This document shows, piece by piece, positions 31,644-40,800 of a stretch of DNA of 64,000 nucleotides. The translations under genes were made by a program, and so were the position numbers. The first letter of the stretch is position 1. Each line of letters begins with the position of its first letter. The notes beneath the pieces were generated by a model, which saw only the letters and a program-made list of their open reading frames with translations, was not told the DNA's origin and ran no database searches. Source of the DNA: Rhizobacter sp. (lineage in GTDB: Bacteria > Pseudomonadota > Gammaproteobacteria > Burkholderiales > Burkholderiaceae_C); contig JAHBZQ010000001.1 in the NCBI GenBank assembly GCA_019635355.1, forward strand, positions 2,790,001-2,854,000, read 5' to 3'.

Positions 31644-33326
31644 ATGGCGGATTCGAAAGACAGCAACAGCTTCTTCCGTAAGGTAGTCAAGTTCGTGGCC
31701 AACCCGGCCACCGACTGGGCGCAACTCGGCACGCCTGCGGAAGATGCTCGCGAAAGCGAATACGCCAAGTCCGAACTCAAGGCGATGATCGAGCGCAAGC
31801 GGCGAAACGACTTCGTCCGCAAGCGCGAGTTCGACATGCTGCGCAAGGTGCGCCGCGAAGGCCTGACCGGCGAGCAGCTCGCCGCGCTCGGCGGCTCGTC
31901 GCGCCTCGACGACTCCGAAGCCCGCATGCCCGAGTCGGGCGCCAAGCAGGACAGCGGCGTCAAGGCGAAGATCGACGAGATCGAGCAGCAGATGGTGGGC
32001 GACGGCCTCGCCTCGCCCTCGCCGCGCCGCACGCCCCAGTTCTACGAAGCGCCCACCCAGCCGGCGGCGATGGGCTATGCCCGCACGCAGCCCGACGAAG
32101 GTGGCGCACCACCCGCGGCCGAGCCACGCCCCGCCCCCGCCCGCCCAGCCGCGGCGCCGGTGGCGGCTGCTGCCCCGATGCAGCCCACGATGGCCCCGCT
32201 CGACCTCGATGCCGGCACTGGCAGCCAGTTCGCCGAGCTGAGCGAGGTGGCCCACGACCCCGAGCTCGACGAAGCCGTCATCGCGTTTGCCAACGCCGAC
32301 TTCGAACTGTGCGAACAGTCCCTCGCCGGTCTCACGGGCCAGGGTGGCCCGCGCGCCCAGCACGCCGAGACCTGGCTCGCCCTCTTCGACCTCTACCGTG
32401 CGATCGGCCAGCAGCACAAGTTCGAGAGCCTCGCCATCGACTACGCGCAGGCCTTCGGCTGGTCGGCACCGCAGTGGTTCTCGATGCCCAAGATGGTGGC
32501 CGAAGCCGCGAGCGAAGAGCGCCAGCCGCGCACGCGTGTCGATGGCCAGGTCGGCTGGGTGTGCCCCGCCGCGCTCGATGCCGAAGCCGTGGCCAAGCTG
32601 CGCTCGCAGACGCTGCAGATGCCGCTGCCCTGGGTGTTCGACTGGAGCGGCCTGAAGAGCATCGACGTGGAAGGCGCAGCGCGCCTGTCCGAGCTCTTCC
32701 GCACCTGGATGCCACAGCAGCTCGACATGCGCTGGCTGAGCGGCGAGCGCCTGCTGGAAGTGATTCAAGACGCCGCACCCACCGGCGTGCGCGATGCCGA
32801 CCCGGTCTACTGGCAGCTGCGCCTCGACGTGCTGCGCATCGCCAACCGCCCCGACCAGTTCGACGAAGCGGCCATCGACTACTGCGTAACCTACGAGGTG
32901 TCGCCCCCGTCGTGGGAGCCGGCGACCTGCCAGGCGCGCATCAGCGGGGCGTCGGTGAGCACGCAGTCGCCGCCGATGTCGGTGGTGAGCGATGTGTCGA
33001 CCACCTTCCAGGAGTCGCAGATCATCGATGAGCCGGGTGTCGTCGAGGTGGCTCGCGTGGAACTCTCGGGCCAGCTGGTGGGCGACATCAGCGCCACCTT
33101 GACCAAGATGAACAACGAGCTGGGCACCGCCAGCATCGTCACCGTGTCGTGCGCCAAGCTGATCCGCGTCGACTTCATCGCCGCCGGCGACCTGCTCAAC
33201 TGGGTGCTGGCACGCCGCAGCGAGAACCGCACGGTGCAATTTGCCGATTCGCATCGTCTCGTCGCCCTCTTCTTTGGCGCGATGGGCATCAACGAGCACG
33301 CCAAGGTCAAAGTCAGGGTGGTTTAG
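31644..33326 (+). CDS. STAS-domain protein of unknown function
   Basis: Uncharacterised protein (560 aa), probably cytosolic. The N-terminus has a conserved-looking FFRKVVKFVANPATDWAQL block and a basic helical region to about residue 70, then a disordered Pro/Ala linker (about 130-190). A middle section resembles tandem helical repeats (EQSLAGLTGQGGPRAQHAETWLALFDLYRAIGQQHKFE). The C-terminus (about 465-560, VARVELSGQLVGDISATLTKM and KLIRVDFIAAGDLLNWV) resembles a STAS domain like those of anti-sigma-factor antagonists. A possibly second STAS-like segment is around WVFDWSGLKSIDVEGAARL. It sits 25 bases after dksA and before hslVU. No kinase or phosphatase partner is adjacent. Confidence 0.7.
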   Translation: MADSKDSNSFFRKVVKFVANPATDWAQLGTPAEDARESEYAKSELKAMIERKRRNDFVRKREFDMLRKVRREGLTGEQLAALGGSSRLDDSEARMPESGAKQDSGVKAKIDEIEQQMVGDGLASPSPRRTPQFYEAPTQPAAMGYARTQPDEGGAPPAAEPRPAPARPAAAPVAAAAPMQPTMAPLDLDAGTGSQFAELSEVAHDPELDEAVIAFANADFELCEQSLAGLTGQGGPRAQHAETWLALFDLYRAIGQQHKFESLAIDYAQAFGWSAPQWFSMPKMVAEAASEERQPRTRVDGQVGWVCPAALDAEAVAKLRSQTLQMPLPWVFDWSGLKSIDVEGAARLSELFRTWMPQQLDMRWLSGERLLEVIQDAAPTGVRDADPVYWQLRLDVLRIANRPDQFDEAAIDYCVTYEVSPPSWEPATCQARISGASVSTQSPPMSVVSDVSTTFQESQIIDEPGVVEVARVELSGQLVGDISATLTKMNNELGTASIVTVSCAKLIRVDFIAAGDLLNWVLARRSENRTVQFADSHRLVALFFGAMGINEHAKVKVRVV

Positions 33327-33351
33327 CCCCCCAGTCGCTCCCGCTCCTGCC

Positions 33352-33395
33352 CCCAAGGGGCGCCACCCATCGGGCCGGGAAACCCGTCCCTTGGG
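33352..33395 (+). terminator. Inverted repeat after the STAS gene, possible terminator
   Basis: CCCAAGGG (33352-33359) and CCCTTGGG (33388-33395) form an 8-bp stem around a GC-rich loop in the 147-base gap between the STAS gene and hslV. There is no T-run directly after it, so termination is uncertain. The surrounding text resembles the GC-rich dispersed intergenic repeats common in Burkholderiales. Confidence 0.35.
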
Positions 33396-33437
33396 CGTGG
33401 CTTGATAAGCACCTCGCTTCGCTCGTGCGATGTTCTG

Positions 33438-33463
33438 CTTGAATCGGCACGAATCACCCGAAT
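33438..33463 (+). promoter_or_regulatory. Candidate heat-shock (sigma-32) promoter of hslVU
   Basis: CTTGAA (33438-33443), a 13-base spacer and CCCGAAT (33457-33463) resemble the sigma-32 pattern CTTGAAA-N11-15-CCCCATNT. hslVU is a classical heat-shock operon. The predicted start would lie within a few bases of the hslV ATG at 33474, giving an almost leaderless message; no Shine-Dalgarno is visible in front of the ATG, which is consistent. The close spacing is unusual, so the call is tentative. Confidence 0.4.
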
Positions 33464-33473
33464 CTCATACACC

Positions 33474-34019
33474 ATGGACCAATATCACGGCACGACCATC
33501 CTGAGCGTGCGCCGCGGCAATGTCGTCGCACTCGGCGGCGACGGCCAGGTGACCCTCGGCAACGTGGTCGTCAAAGCGACGGCCCGCAAGGTGCGCAAGC
33601 TCTACCGCGACCAGGTGCTCGCAGGCTTTGCCGGCGCCACCGCCGACGCCTTCACCCTCTTCGAGCGCTTCGAGGCCAAGCTCGAAAAACACCAGGGCCA
33701 CCTGGTGCGCGCGGCCATCGAGCTGACCAAGGACTGGCGCACCGACCGCGTGCTGCGCCGCCTGGAAGCGATGCTCGCCGTCGCCGACAAAGAGGCCTCG
33801 CTCATCATCACCGGCAACGGCGATGTGCTGGAACCGGAGAAGGGCATCGTCGCGATCGGCTCGGGCGGCTCGTATGCCCAGGCCTCGGCCATCGCGCTGC
33901 TGGAGCACACGTCGCTCGCACCGAAAGACATCGTGAAGCGCTCGCTGGAAATCGCCGGCGACCTCTGCATCTACACCAACCAGAACCACATCATCGAGAC
34001 CCTCGGGGACACGGCATGA
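33474..34019 (+). CDS. hslV: ATP-dependent protease subunit HslV
   Basis: Proteolytic subunit of the HslUV (ClpQY) protease, a threonine peptidase forming a double ring (181 aa). The short propeptide MDQYHG precedes the catalytic TTILSVRRGN. GFAGATADAFTLFERFEAKLE and AIGSGGSYAQASAIALLEHT are family blocks. The ATG at 33474 is the conserved start; upstream frame extension is spurious. It overlaps hslU by four bases (ATGA). Confidence 0.97.
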   Translation: MDQYHGTTILSVRRGNVVALGGDGQVTLGNVVVKATARKVRKLYRDQVLAGFAGATADAFTLFERFEAKLEKHQGHLVRAAIELTKDWRTDRVLRRLEAMLAVADKEASLIITGNGDVLEPEKGIVAIGSGGSYAQASAIALLEHTSLAPKDIVKRSLEIAGDLCIYTNQNHIIETLGDTA

Positions 34020-35350
34020 GCTTCAACATGACCCCGCAAGAGATCGTCTCCGAACTCGACCGCCACATCGTCGGCCAGGCCGCGGCCAAGCGCTCGGTCG
34101 CGATTGCGCTGCGCAACCGCTGGCGCCGCCAGCAGGTCGACGAAACGCTGCGCGGCGAGATCACGCCGAAGAACATCCTGATGATCGGACCGACCGGCGT
34201 CGGCAAGACCGAGATCGCACGCCGCCTGGCGAAGCTCGCCGATGCGCCTTTCATCAAGGTCGAGGCGACCAAGTTCACCGAGGTGGGCTACGTCGGCAAG
34301 GACGTCGACACCATCATCCGCGACCTCATCGAGATGGCGGTGAAGCAGGAGCGCGAGCACGCGATGCGCCGCCAGCGTGCCCGCGCCGAAGACGCCGCCG
34401 AAGACCGTGTGCTCGACGTGCTGGTGCCGCCACCGCGCAGCGACTTCGGTCTCTCTCCCTCGCAGCCGACCGACAACACCGCCCGCCAGGTGATGCGCAA
34501 GCGCCTGCGCGAAGGTGCGCTCGACGACAAGGAAATCGAGATCGAGGTCGCCGACCCCAAGCCCACGCTCGAGATCATGGGCCCGCCGGGCATGGACGAG
34601 ATGGCCGAGCAGCTCAAGGGCATGTTCGCCAACCTCGGCGCCGCCAAGCGCAAGCAGCGCAAGGTGAAGATCGCCGAAGCGCTCAAGCTGCTGGCCGAGG
34701 AAGAGGCCGCCAAGCTCGTCAACGAAGACGAGATCAAGACCCGAGCACTCGCCAACACCGAACAGAACGGCATCGTCTTCCTCGACGAGATCGACAAGGT
34801 GGCCTCGCGCCAGGAAACCGGCGGCGCCGACGTGTCGCGCCAGGGCGTGCAGCGCGACCTGCTGCCGCTCGTCGAAGGTACGACGGTCAACACCAAGTAC
34901 GGCATGGTGAAGACCGACCACATCCTCTTCATCGCCTCGGGCGCGTTTCACCTGAGCAAGCCGAGCGACCTGATCCCCGAGCTGCAGGGTCGATTCCCGA
35001 TCCGCGTGGAGCTGGGGTCGCTGAGCGTCGACGATTTCGAGGCCATCCTCACGCAGACGCACGCGAGCCTGGTGAAGCAGTACCAGGCCCTGCTCGCCAC
35101 CGAAGGCGTGACGCTGGAGTTGAAGCCTGACGGCATCCGCCGCCTGGCGCAGATCGCCTGCGACGTGAACGAGCGCACCGAGAACATCGGCGCGCGCCGC
35201 CTGTCGACGGTGATGGAGCGGCTGCTCGATGAGGTGAGCTTCGACGCACCGAAGTTGTCTGGCCAGACCGTGTCTCTCGGCGCCGCGGAAGTCGACGCCA
35301 AGCTCGGCGACCTGTCGAAGAACGAGGACCTGTCGCGCTACATCCTGTGA
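34016..35350 (+). CDS. hslU: ATP-dependent protease ATPase subunit HslU
   Basis: AAA+ unfoldase that feeds substrates to HslV (444 aa, standard length). Walker A is GPTGVGKT (58-65), Walker B is GIVFLDEIDKVA, and FPIRVELGSLSVDDF and NIGARRLSTVMERLLDEVSFDAP are the sensor-2 and C-terminal regions. The I domain lies between about residues 110 and 230. The end LSRYIL is the conserved tail that docks into HslV. Translationally coupled to hslV; it converges on coaX with 9 bases between stops. Confidence 0.98.
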   Translation: MSFNMTPQEIVSELDRHIVGQAAAKRSVAIALRNRWRRQQVDETLRGEITPKNILMIGPTGVGKTEIARRLAKLADAPFIKVEATKFTEVGYVGKDVDTIIRDLIEMAVKQEREHAMRRQRARAEDAAEDRVLDVLVPPPRSDFGLSPSQPTDNTARQVMRKRLREGALDDKEIEIEVADPKPTLEIMGPPGMDEMAEQLKGMFANLGAAKRKQRKVKIAEALKLLAEEEAAKLVNEDEIKTRALANTEQNGIVFLDEIDKVASRQETGGADVSRQGVQRDLLPLVEGTTVNTKYGMVKTDHILFIASGAFHLSKPSDLIPELQGRFPIRVELGSLSVDDFEAILTQTHASLVKQYQALLATEGVTLELKPDGIRRLAQIACDVNERTENIGARRLSTVMERLLDEVSFDAPKLSGQTVSLGAAEVDAKLGDLSKNEDLSRYIL

Positions 35351-35359
35351 GCGTTCAGC

Positions 35360-36127
35360 TCACAGGGCCAGACGGTGTGATTGCAGGGCCAGAAGCCCGT
35401 CGAACACCAGCCGCTCCACCACCTCGATCTTGAGGTCGGTGACGGGTGACAGCTTGGGCGAGGCCCCGCCCGACATCAGCAGCACCGGCTCCTGGCCGGT
35501 CTTCGCGCGCAGCTTGCGGTACATGCGCTCCACCGCGCCCGCCATCGCGTTGACACCGCCGCTCATCAGCGCATCGCTTGTGTTGGTGGGGAAGTCGACC
35601 ACCTCGCCGGTCGGCACGCGCAGGCCGGCGGTGCCCATCTCCAGCGCGTTTTGCATCACACCGAAGCCCGGCAGGATCAGGCCGCCGAGGAAGTGGCCGG
35701 TCTCGTCGACCGCATCGACCGTGACCGCCGTGCCCACCATCACCACCAGCACCGGCCGCGGCGCACCGCGCGAGCACACGTAGTGCCACGCGCCGATCAT
35801 CGCGACCCAGCGGTCGGGGCCCAGGCGGGCCGGGTGTTCGTAGCCGTTGGTCACGCCCGCAGCGTGGGCGGACGACACGACCCAGCGCGGGTCGATGTCC
35901 CAGATCTCCAGTTGCTCCTCGACCCGCCGGCGGATGCTCTCGCCGGCCACCACGCAGCCCAGCATGCTGGTGGGTGCAGGGAGTTTTTTCCAGTCGTGGT
36001 CGGCGAGGTGGTCGATGGTCTCGAGAAAGACAGCACCATGCGCCATCAAGGCGGCACCCGGCTGTGGCGAGGCGTACAAGCCCCATTTGAGGCGGGTGTT
36101 GCCGACGTCGATGGCGAGAAAGGTCAT
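35360..36127 (-). CDS. coaX: Type III pantothenate kinase
   Basis: Cytosolic kinase that phosphorylates pantothenate in the first step of coenzyme A synthesis (255 aa). The ASKHA-fold motifs are FLAIDVGNTRLKWG (phosphate-binding aspartate and asparagine), LGPDRWVAMIGAW, VVMVGTAVTVDAVD and GGLILPGFGVMQNAL. SGGASPKL completes the site. The ATG at 36127 is the usual start. It is cotranscribed with an unrecognised upstream gene whose stop shares one base. The usual Burkholderiales neighbour birA is absent here. Confidence 0.95.
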   Translation of the reverse strand: MTFLAIDVGNTRLKWGLYASPQPGAALMAHGAVFLETIDHLADHDWKKLPAPTSMLGCVVAGESIRRRVEEQLEIWDIDPRWVVSSAHAAGVTNGYEHPARLGPDRWVAMIGAWHYVCSRGAPRPVLVVMVGTAVTVDAVDETGHFLGGLILPGFGVMQNALEMGTAGLRVPTGEVVDFPTNTSDALMSGGVNAMAGAVERMYRKLRAKTGQEPVLLMSGGASPKLSPVTDLKIEVVERLVFDGLLALQSHRLAL

Positions 36128-36840
36128 CAGGAAGAAGGAATGGACAACGGTGGTTGGGTGGCCAGCAGTTCGCGCACACGGGCCATGGTCTGCGAGGCCC
36201 ACAGGCCCTTGAACGGCTTGAAGATACGGCCCTCGACTTCTTCGAGCAAGGCTTCCAGATCTTCGCGCGTGCGGGCGCGCCGCAACCGGAGCATGGTCAA
36301 TGAGCCGGCGACCGGGGCTTCGGCCTTCACGGCACGCAGCAGGATGTCGCGCGCTTCTTCCAGCGCTTCGTCCTGTCCGCCCGATTGCCGCTCGGCCTCG
36401 ATCGCGTCCATCGCCGCACCCGACACGCCCGACAACTCGTTGAGCGAGGAGTCGAGGTGCGACTCCGGCTGCAGGCTGGCGGCGGCGGGCAGGAAGCTGC
36501 TGATCACCGAGTCGGCCACGGGCACGGCTTCGGGAGCCGCCTGCGGCGCGGCCACCGCCGCGGCCGGCTCGGCCACGTCGACCTCCACGTCGACCGTCTC
36601 CAGCGGCATCGGCGCCGAATCGAGCGGCGCGGGGCGCGAGATCATGCCGAGATCGACCAACTCGTCGTAGCAGGTGTCGGGCGAGCCCGCGGCCTGGGCC
36701 AGCTGCCGTACCTCATCTTCCGGCCGGCGCCCGTCGACCAGCAACAGCACCGTGCGGTGGCGCTGGCTGAGCTTGCGCTGGCGGCTTTGCAATTCCTGGA
36801 CGGCCTCGGACGTCTTGACGGGGACAAATGGCGTGGGCAC
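36127..36840 (-). CDS. Uncharacterised protein upstream of coaX
   Basis: Unrecognised protein (237 aa) starting at GTG 36840, supported by AGAGGAG 7 bases upstream. The N-terminal third has a winged-helix-like pattern (LQSRQRKLSQRHRTVLLLVDGRRPEDEVRQLAQAAG, DTCYDELVDLGMI) similar to small regulatory-domain proteins in which a short helical domain precedes a linker. The middle (about 85-135) is Ala/Pro/Val-rich and probably disordered. The C-terminus is helical (DEALEEARDILLRAVKAEAPVAGSLTMLRLRRARTREDLEALLEEVEGRI). No membrane segment or catalytic motif is seen. It ends one base inside coaX. The role is unknown. Confidence 0.75.
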   Translation of the reverse strand: MPTPFVPVKTSEAVQELQSRQRKLSQRHRTVLLLVDGRRPEDEVRQLAQAAGSPDTCYDELVDLGMISRPAPLDSAPMPLETVDVEVDVAEPAAAVAAPQAAPEAVPVADSVISSFLPAAASLQPESHLDSSLNELSGVSGAAMDAIEAERQSGGQDEALEEARDILLRAVKAEAPVAGSLTMLRLRRARTREDLEALLEEVEGRIFKPFKGLWASQTMARVRELLATQPPLSIPSS

Positions 36841-37001
36841 GGCAACACTCCTCTGACTGCTTTTCTCTCCGGGCGCCCTCCAGCACCCGCTGTGGCCGGG
36901 ATTTTGAGGCCAAACCCTTCTTTCGAGAGCGCCCGAAAACCCGCCCGAGCCCGCCTGCCCGCCCCGTGGACAGGGGTGTCGGGCCCGAGGGGGATACACT
37001 G

Positions 37002-37025
37002 CCAATTGACGTATACGTCAATTGG
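37002..37025. promoter_or_regulatory. 24-bp perfect palindrome overlapping the ppk2 leader
   Basis: Half-site CCAATTGACGTA is followed immediately by its exact reverse complement. The palindrome ends at the ppk2 Shine-Dalgarno (GGAGG 37024-37028) and lies 7 bases before the GTG start. A -10-like GATACACT lies just upstream (36993-37000). Bound protein would block transcription start or ribosome access. The inner TTGACGTATACGTCAA resembles dyads described for MerR-family LiuR regulators of branched-chain amino acid degradation, which would fit control of the downstream isobutyryl-CoA mutase. Palindrome certain, regulator inferred. Confidence 0.7.
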
Positions 37026-37032
37026 AGGCGAC

Positions 37033-37869
37033 GTGCCCGGACCCACCCCGAACCTCAAGCCCTACCAGCACGCGACGGCGAACGGCAAACCCGCCCGCTT
37101 CGATCTGGACAAGGTTTCGCCGCAAGCCAAGCCTTACTCCAGCGGCGACAAAGCCGCCGACAAGGCCGCCGTGGAAGCGCTCGCGCAAGAGCTCGACGCG
37201 CTGCAAAACCTCTTCTTTGCCGACCGCCGCTTCAAGCTCCTGGTGGTGTTGCAAGGCACCGACACCAGCGGCAAAGACGGCACGCTGCGCGGCGTGTTCG
37301 GCCAGATGAGCGCGCTCGGCGTGCACACCGTGGCCTGGAAGGCGCCCACCGAGCCCGAGCGGGCGCGCGACTACCTCTGGCGCATCCACCAGCAGGTGCC
37401 GGCCGCGGGTGAGGTGACGATCTTCAACCGCAGCCACTACGAAGACGTGCTCGTGCCGGCGGTCAACCAATGGATCACCCCGGCGCAGGTGAAAGAGCGC
37501 TATGCCCACATCAACGCCTTCGAGCGCATGCTCACCGAGACCGGCACGGTGATCGTGAAGTTCATGCTGCACATCTCGAAAGACGAGCAGCGCAGCCGCC
37601 TGCAGGAGCGGCTCGACGACCCGACCAAGCGCTGGAAGTTCTCGGCCGGCGACCTCGAGGTGCGCAAGCAGTGGAGCGCCTACCAGCAGGCCTATGCCGA
37701 CGCGATCTCGGCCACCGGCACGCCCTGGGCGCCGTGGACCATCGTGCCGGCCGACTCGAAGACCCACCGCAACCTGATGATCGCCAGCGTGATGAAGCAG
37801 GTGTTCGAGTCGCTGAAGCTGCGCTATCCCCCCGACGACCCGGCGCTCAAGAACCTCAAAGTGGTCTGA
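37033..37869 (+). CDS. Polyphosphate kinase 2 family protein
   Basis: PPK2-family kinase (278 aa) that transfers phosphate between polyphosphate and nucleotides. The P-loop is GTDTSGKDG (75-83), Walker B/lid features are FNRSHYEDVLVPAV and KFMLHISKDEQRSRLQERLDDPTKRWKF, and the C-terminal WAPWTIVPADSKTHRNLM block is characteristic. The GTG start is backed by GGAGG with a 4-base spacer; the upstream open frame is spurious. The single PPK2 domain is of class I or III size. It is followed at 27 bases by icmF with its own AGGAGA, so the two are likely one operon under the palindrome. Confidence 0.92.
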   Translation: MPGPTPNLKPYQHATANGKPARFDLDKVSPQAKPYSSGDKAADKAAVEALAQELDALQNLFFADRRFKLLVVLQGTDTSGKDGTLRGVFGQMSALGVHTVAWKAPTEPERARDYLWRIHQQVPAAGEVTIFNRSHYEDVLVPAVNQWITPAQVKERYAHINAFERMLTETGTVIVKFMLHISKDEQRSRLQERLDDPTKRWKFSAGDLEVRKQWSAYQQAYADAISATGTPWAPWTIVPADSKTHRNLMIASVMKQVFESLKLRYPPDDPALKNLKVV

Positions 37870-37896
37870 CCCAGAACCACACCAGGAGACAAAGAC

Positions 37897-40800
37897 ATGA
37901 CCGACCTCTCCGCCGAGCACAAGGCGCTCGCGAATTACCGCCCGACGAACAAGGTGCGCTTCGTCACCGCGGCCAGCCTCTTCGACGGGCACGATGCCGC
38001 CATCAACATCATGCGGCGCATCCTGCAGAGCATGGGCGCCGAAGTGATCCACCTCGGGCACAACCGCTCGGTCGACGAGGTGGTGACGGCGGCGCTGCAA
38101 GAGGATGTGCAAGGCATCGCGATCAGCTCCTACCAGGGCGGGCACGTCGAGTACTTCAAGTACATGGTGGACCTGCTGCGCGAGCGCGGCGGCGCGCACA
38201 TCCAGGTGTTCGGTGGGGGCGGCGGCGTGATCGTGCCGAGCGAGATCGCCGAGCTGCAGGGCTACGGGGTGGCGCGCATCTACAGCCCGGAAGACGGCCA
38301 GCGCATGGGGCTGCAGGGGATGATCGGCGAGATGGTGATGCGTTGCGACCACGCGCTGTCGTCGCATGCGCCCACCTCGCTGGCTGCCATCCAGGGGCAC
38401 AGCGAAGCGAACTGGCGGGCGCTGGCGCAACTCATCACGGCACTGGAGAACGGCGCGGCCGAGGCATCGATGAAGACCGCCTTGCACGACGCGGCCAAGA
38501 AGACCCGCATCCCCGTGCTCGGCATCACCGGTACCGGCGGTGCGGGCAAGTCGAGCCTCACCGACGAGCTGATCCGCCGCTTGCGGCTCGACCAGGGCGA
38601 TGCGCTGCGCGTGGCGCTCATCAGCATCGACCCATCACGCCGCAAGAGCGGCGGCGCGCTGCTGGGCGACCGCATCCGCATGAACGCCATCGGCCCGTGG
38701 CACGCCCCCGTTCGCCCTGAGCCTGTCGAAGGGCCGGCGCAGGGCTCTGGGGCTTCGACAGGCTCAGCCCGAACGGAGGGAGGGCAGCGTGTCTTCATGC
38801 GCTCGCTCGCCACGCGCGACTTTGGCAGCGAGATCAGCCAGGCCCTGCCCGACGTGCTGGCCGCCTGCAAGGTGGCCGGCTTCGACCTCGTGATCGTCGA
38901 GACGTCCGGCATCGGCCAGGGCGATGCGGCCATCGTGCCGCTGGTCGACGTGCCGATGTACGTGATGACGCCCGAGTTCGGCGCCGCGAGCCAGCTGGAG
39001 AAGATCGACATGCTCGACTTCGCCGAGTTCGTGGCCATCAACAAGTTCGACCGCAAGGGTGCGGCCGATGCACTGCGCGACGTGGCCAAGCAGGTGATGC
39101 GCAACCGCGAGGCGTTTGGCCAATCACCCGATGAGATGCCGGTGTTCGGCACGATGGCGAGCCGCTTCAACGACGACGGCGTGACGGCGCTGTACCAGGC
39201 GCTGCTGCCGCGCTTGGCCGAGTTGGGGCTGAAGACAAGACAGAGCACGCTGCCCCGGGCCAACACCCGCCACAGCACGCACCAGGTGCCCATCGTGCCC
39301 GGCGCGCGTGTGCGCTACCTCGCCGAGATCAGCGACGCGGTGCGCCACTACAAGGCCGACGCACTCAAACAATCGCGCCTCGCCCGCGAGATCCAGCAGC
39401 TGCGCGAGTCCGGCCGCATGCTCACCGAAGACAACCCCGACAAGCGCAACGCCGTCAACGCCGTGCACACGCTCGCCGATCAGCGCGAGGCCAAGCTCGA
39501 CCCGCACGCGAAGAAGCTGCTCGCCCAATGGCCTGATCTGCAGAAGGCCTACGCCGGCGACGAATACGTGGTGAAGATCCGCGACAAGGAGATCCGCACC
39601 GCGCTCACCACCACAACGCTCAGCGGCACCAAGGTGCGCAAGGTGGTGCTGCCGAAATACGAAGACCACGGCGAAGCGCTCAAGTGGCTGCTGCTCGACA
39701 ACGTGCCGGGCAGCTTCCCCTACACCGCCGGCACCTTCGCCTTCAAGCGCGAGAACGAAGATCCGACGCGCATGTTCGCCGGTGAGGGTGATGCCTTCCG
39801 CACCAACCGGCGCTTCAAGCTGCTCTCCGAAGGCATGCCGGCGAAACGCCTGTCGACCGCCTTCGACAGCGTCACGCTCTATGGCCACGACCCGGCATTG
39901 CGGCCCGACATCTACGGCAAGGTGGGCAACTCGGGCGTGAGCATCGCCACGCTCGACGACATGAAGGTGCTCTACGGCGGTTTCGACCTCTGCAGCCCCA
40001 ACACCTCGGTCTCGATGACGATCAACGGCCCGGCGCCCACGATCCTCGCGATGTTCATGAACACCGCGATCGACCAGCAGCTCGAGAAGTTCAGGTTCGA
40101 CAACCACCGCGAGCCGAGCGACGACGAAGCGCAGAAGATCGTGGCCTGGGTGAAGCAGAACGTGCGCGGCACCGTGCAGGCCGACATCCTGAAGGAAGAC
40201 CAGGGCCAGAACACCTGCATCTTCTCCACCGAGTTCAGCCTCAAGGTGATGGGCGACGTGGCCGAGTACTTCGTGCACCACGGCGTGCGCAACTTCTACT
40301 CGGTGAGCATCAGCGGTTATCACATCGCCGAAGCGGGTGCGAACCCGATTTCGCAGCTCGCCTTCACGCTGAGCAACGGGTTCACCTTCGTGGAGGCCTA
40401 CCTCGCGCGCGGCATGCACATCGACGACTTCGCGCCCAACCTGTCGTTCTTCTTCAGCAACGGCATGGACCCGGAGTACACCGTGCTCGGCCGGGTGGCA
40501 CGCCGCATCTGGGCGGTCGCCATGCGCGACAAGTACGGCGCCAACGAGCGCTCGCAAAAGCTCAAGTACCACGTGCAGACGAGTGGCCGCAGCCTGCACG
40601 CGCAGGAGATCCAGTTCAACGACATCCGCACCACGCTGCAGGCGCTGATCGCGATCTACGACAACTGCAACTCGCTGCACACCAACGCGTTCGACGAGGC
40701 CATCACCACCCCCACCGAAGACAGCGTGCGCCGCGCGATGGCCATCCAGCTCATCATCAACCGCGAGTGGGGCCTGGCGAAGAACGAGAACCCGAACCAG

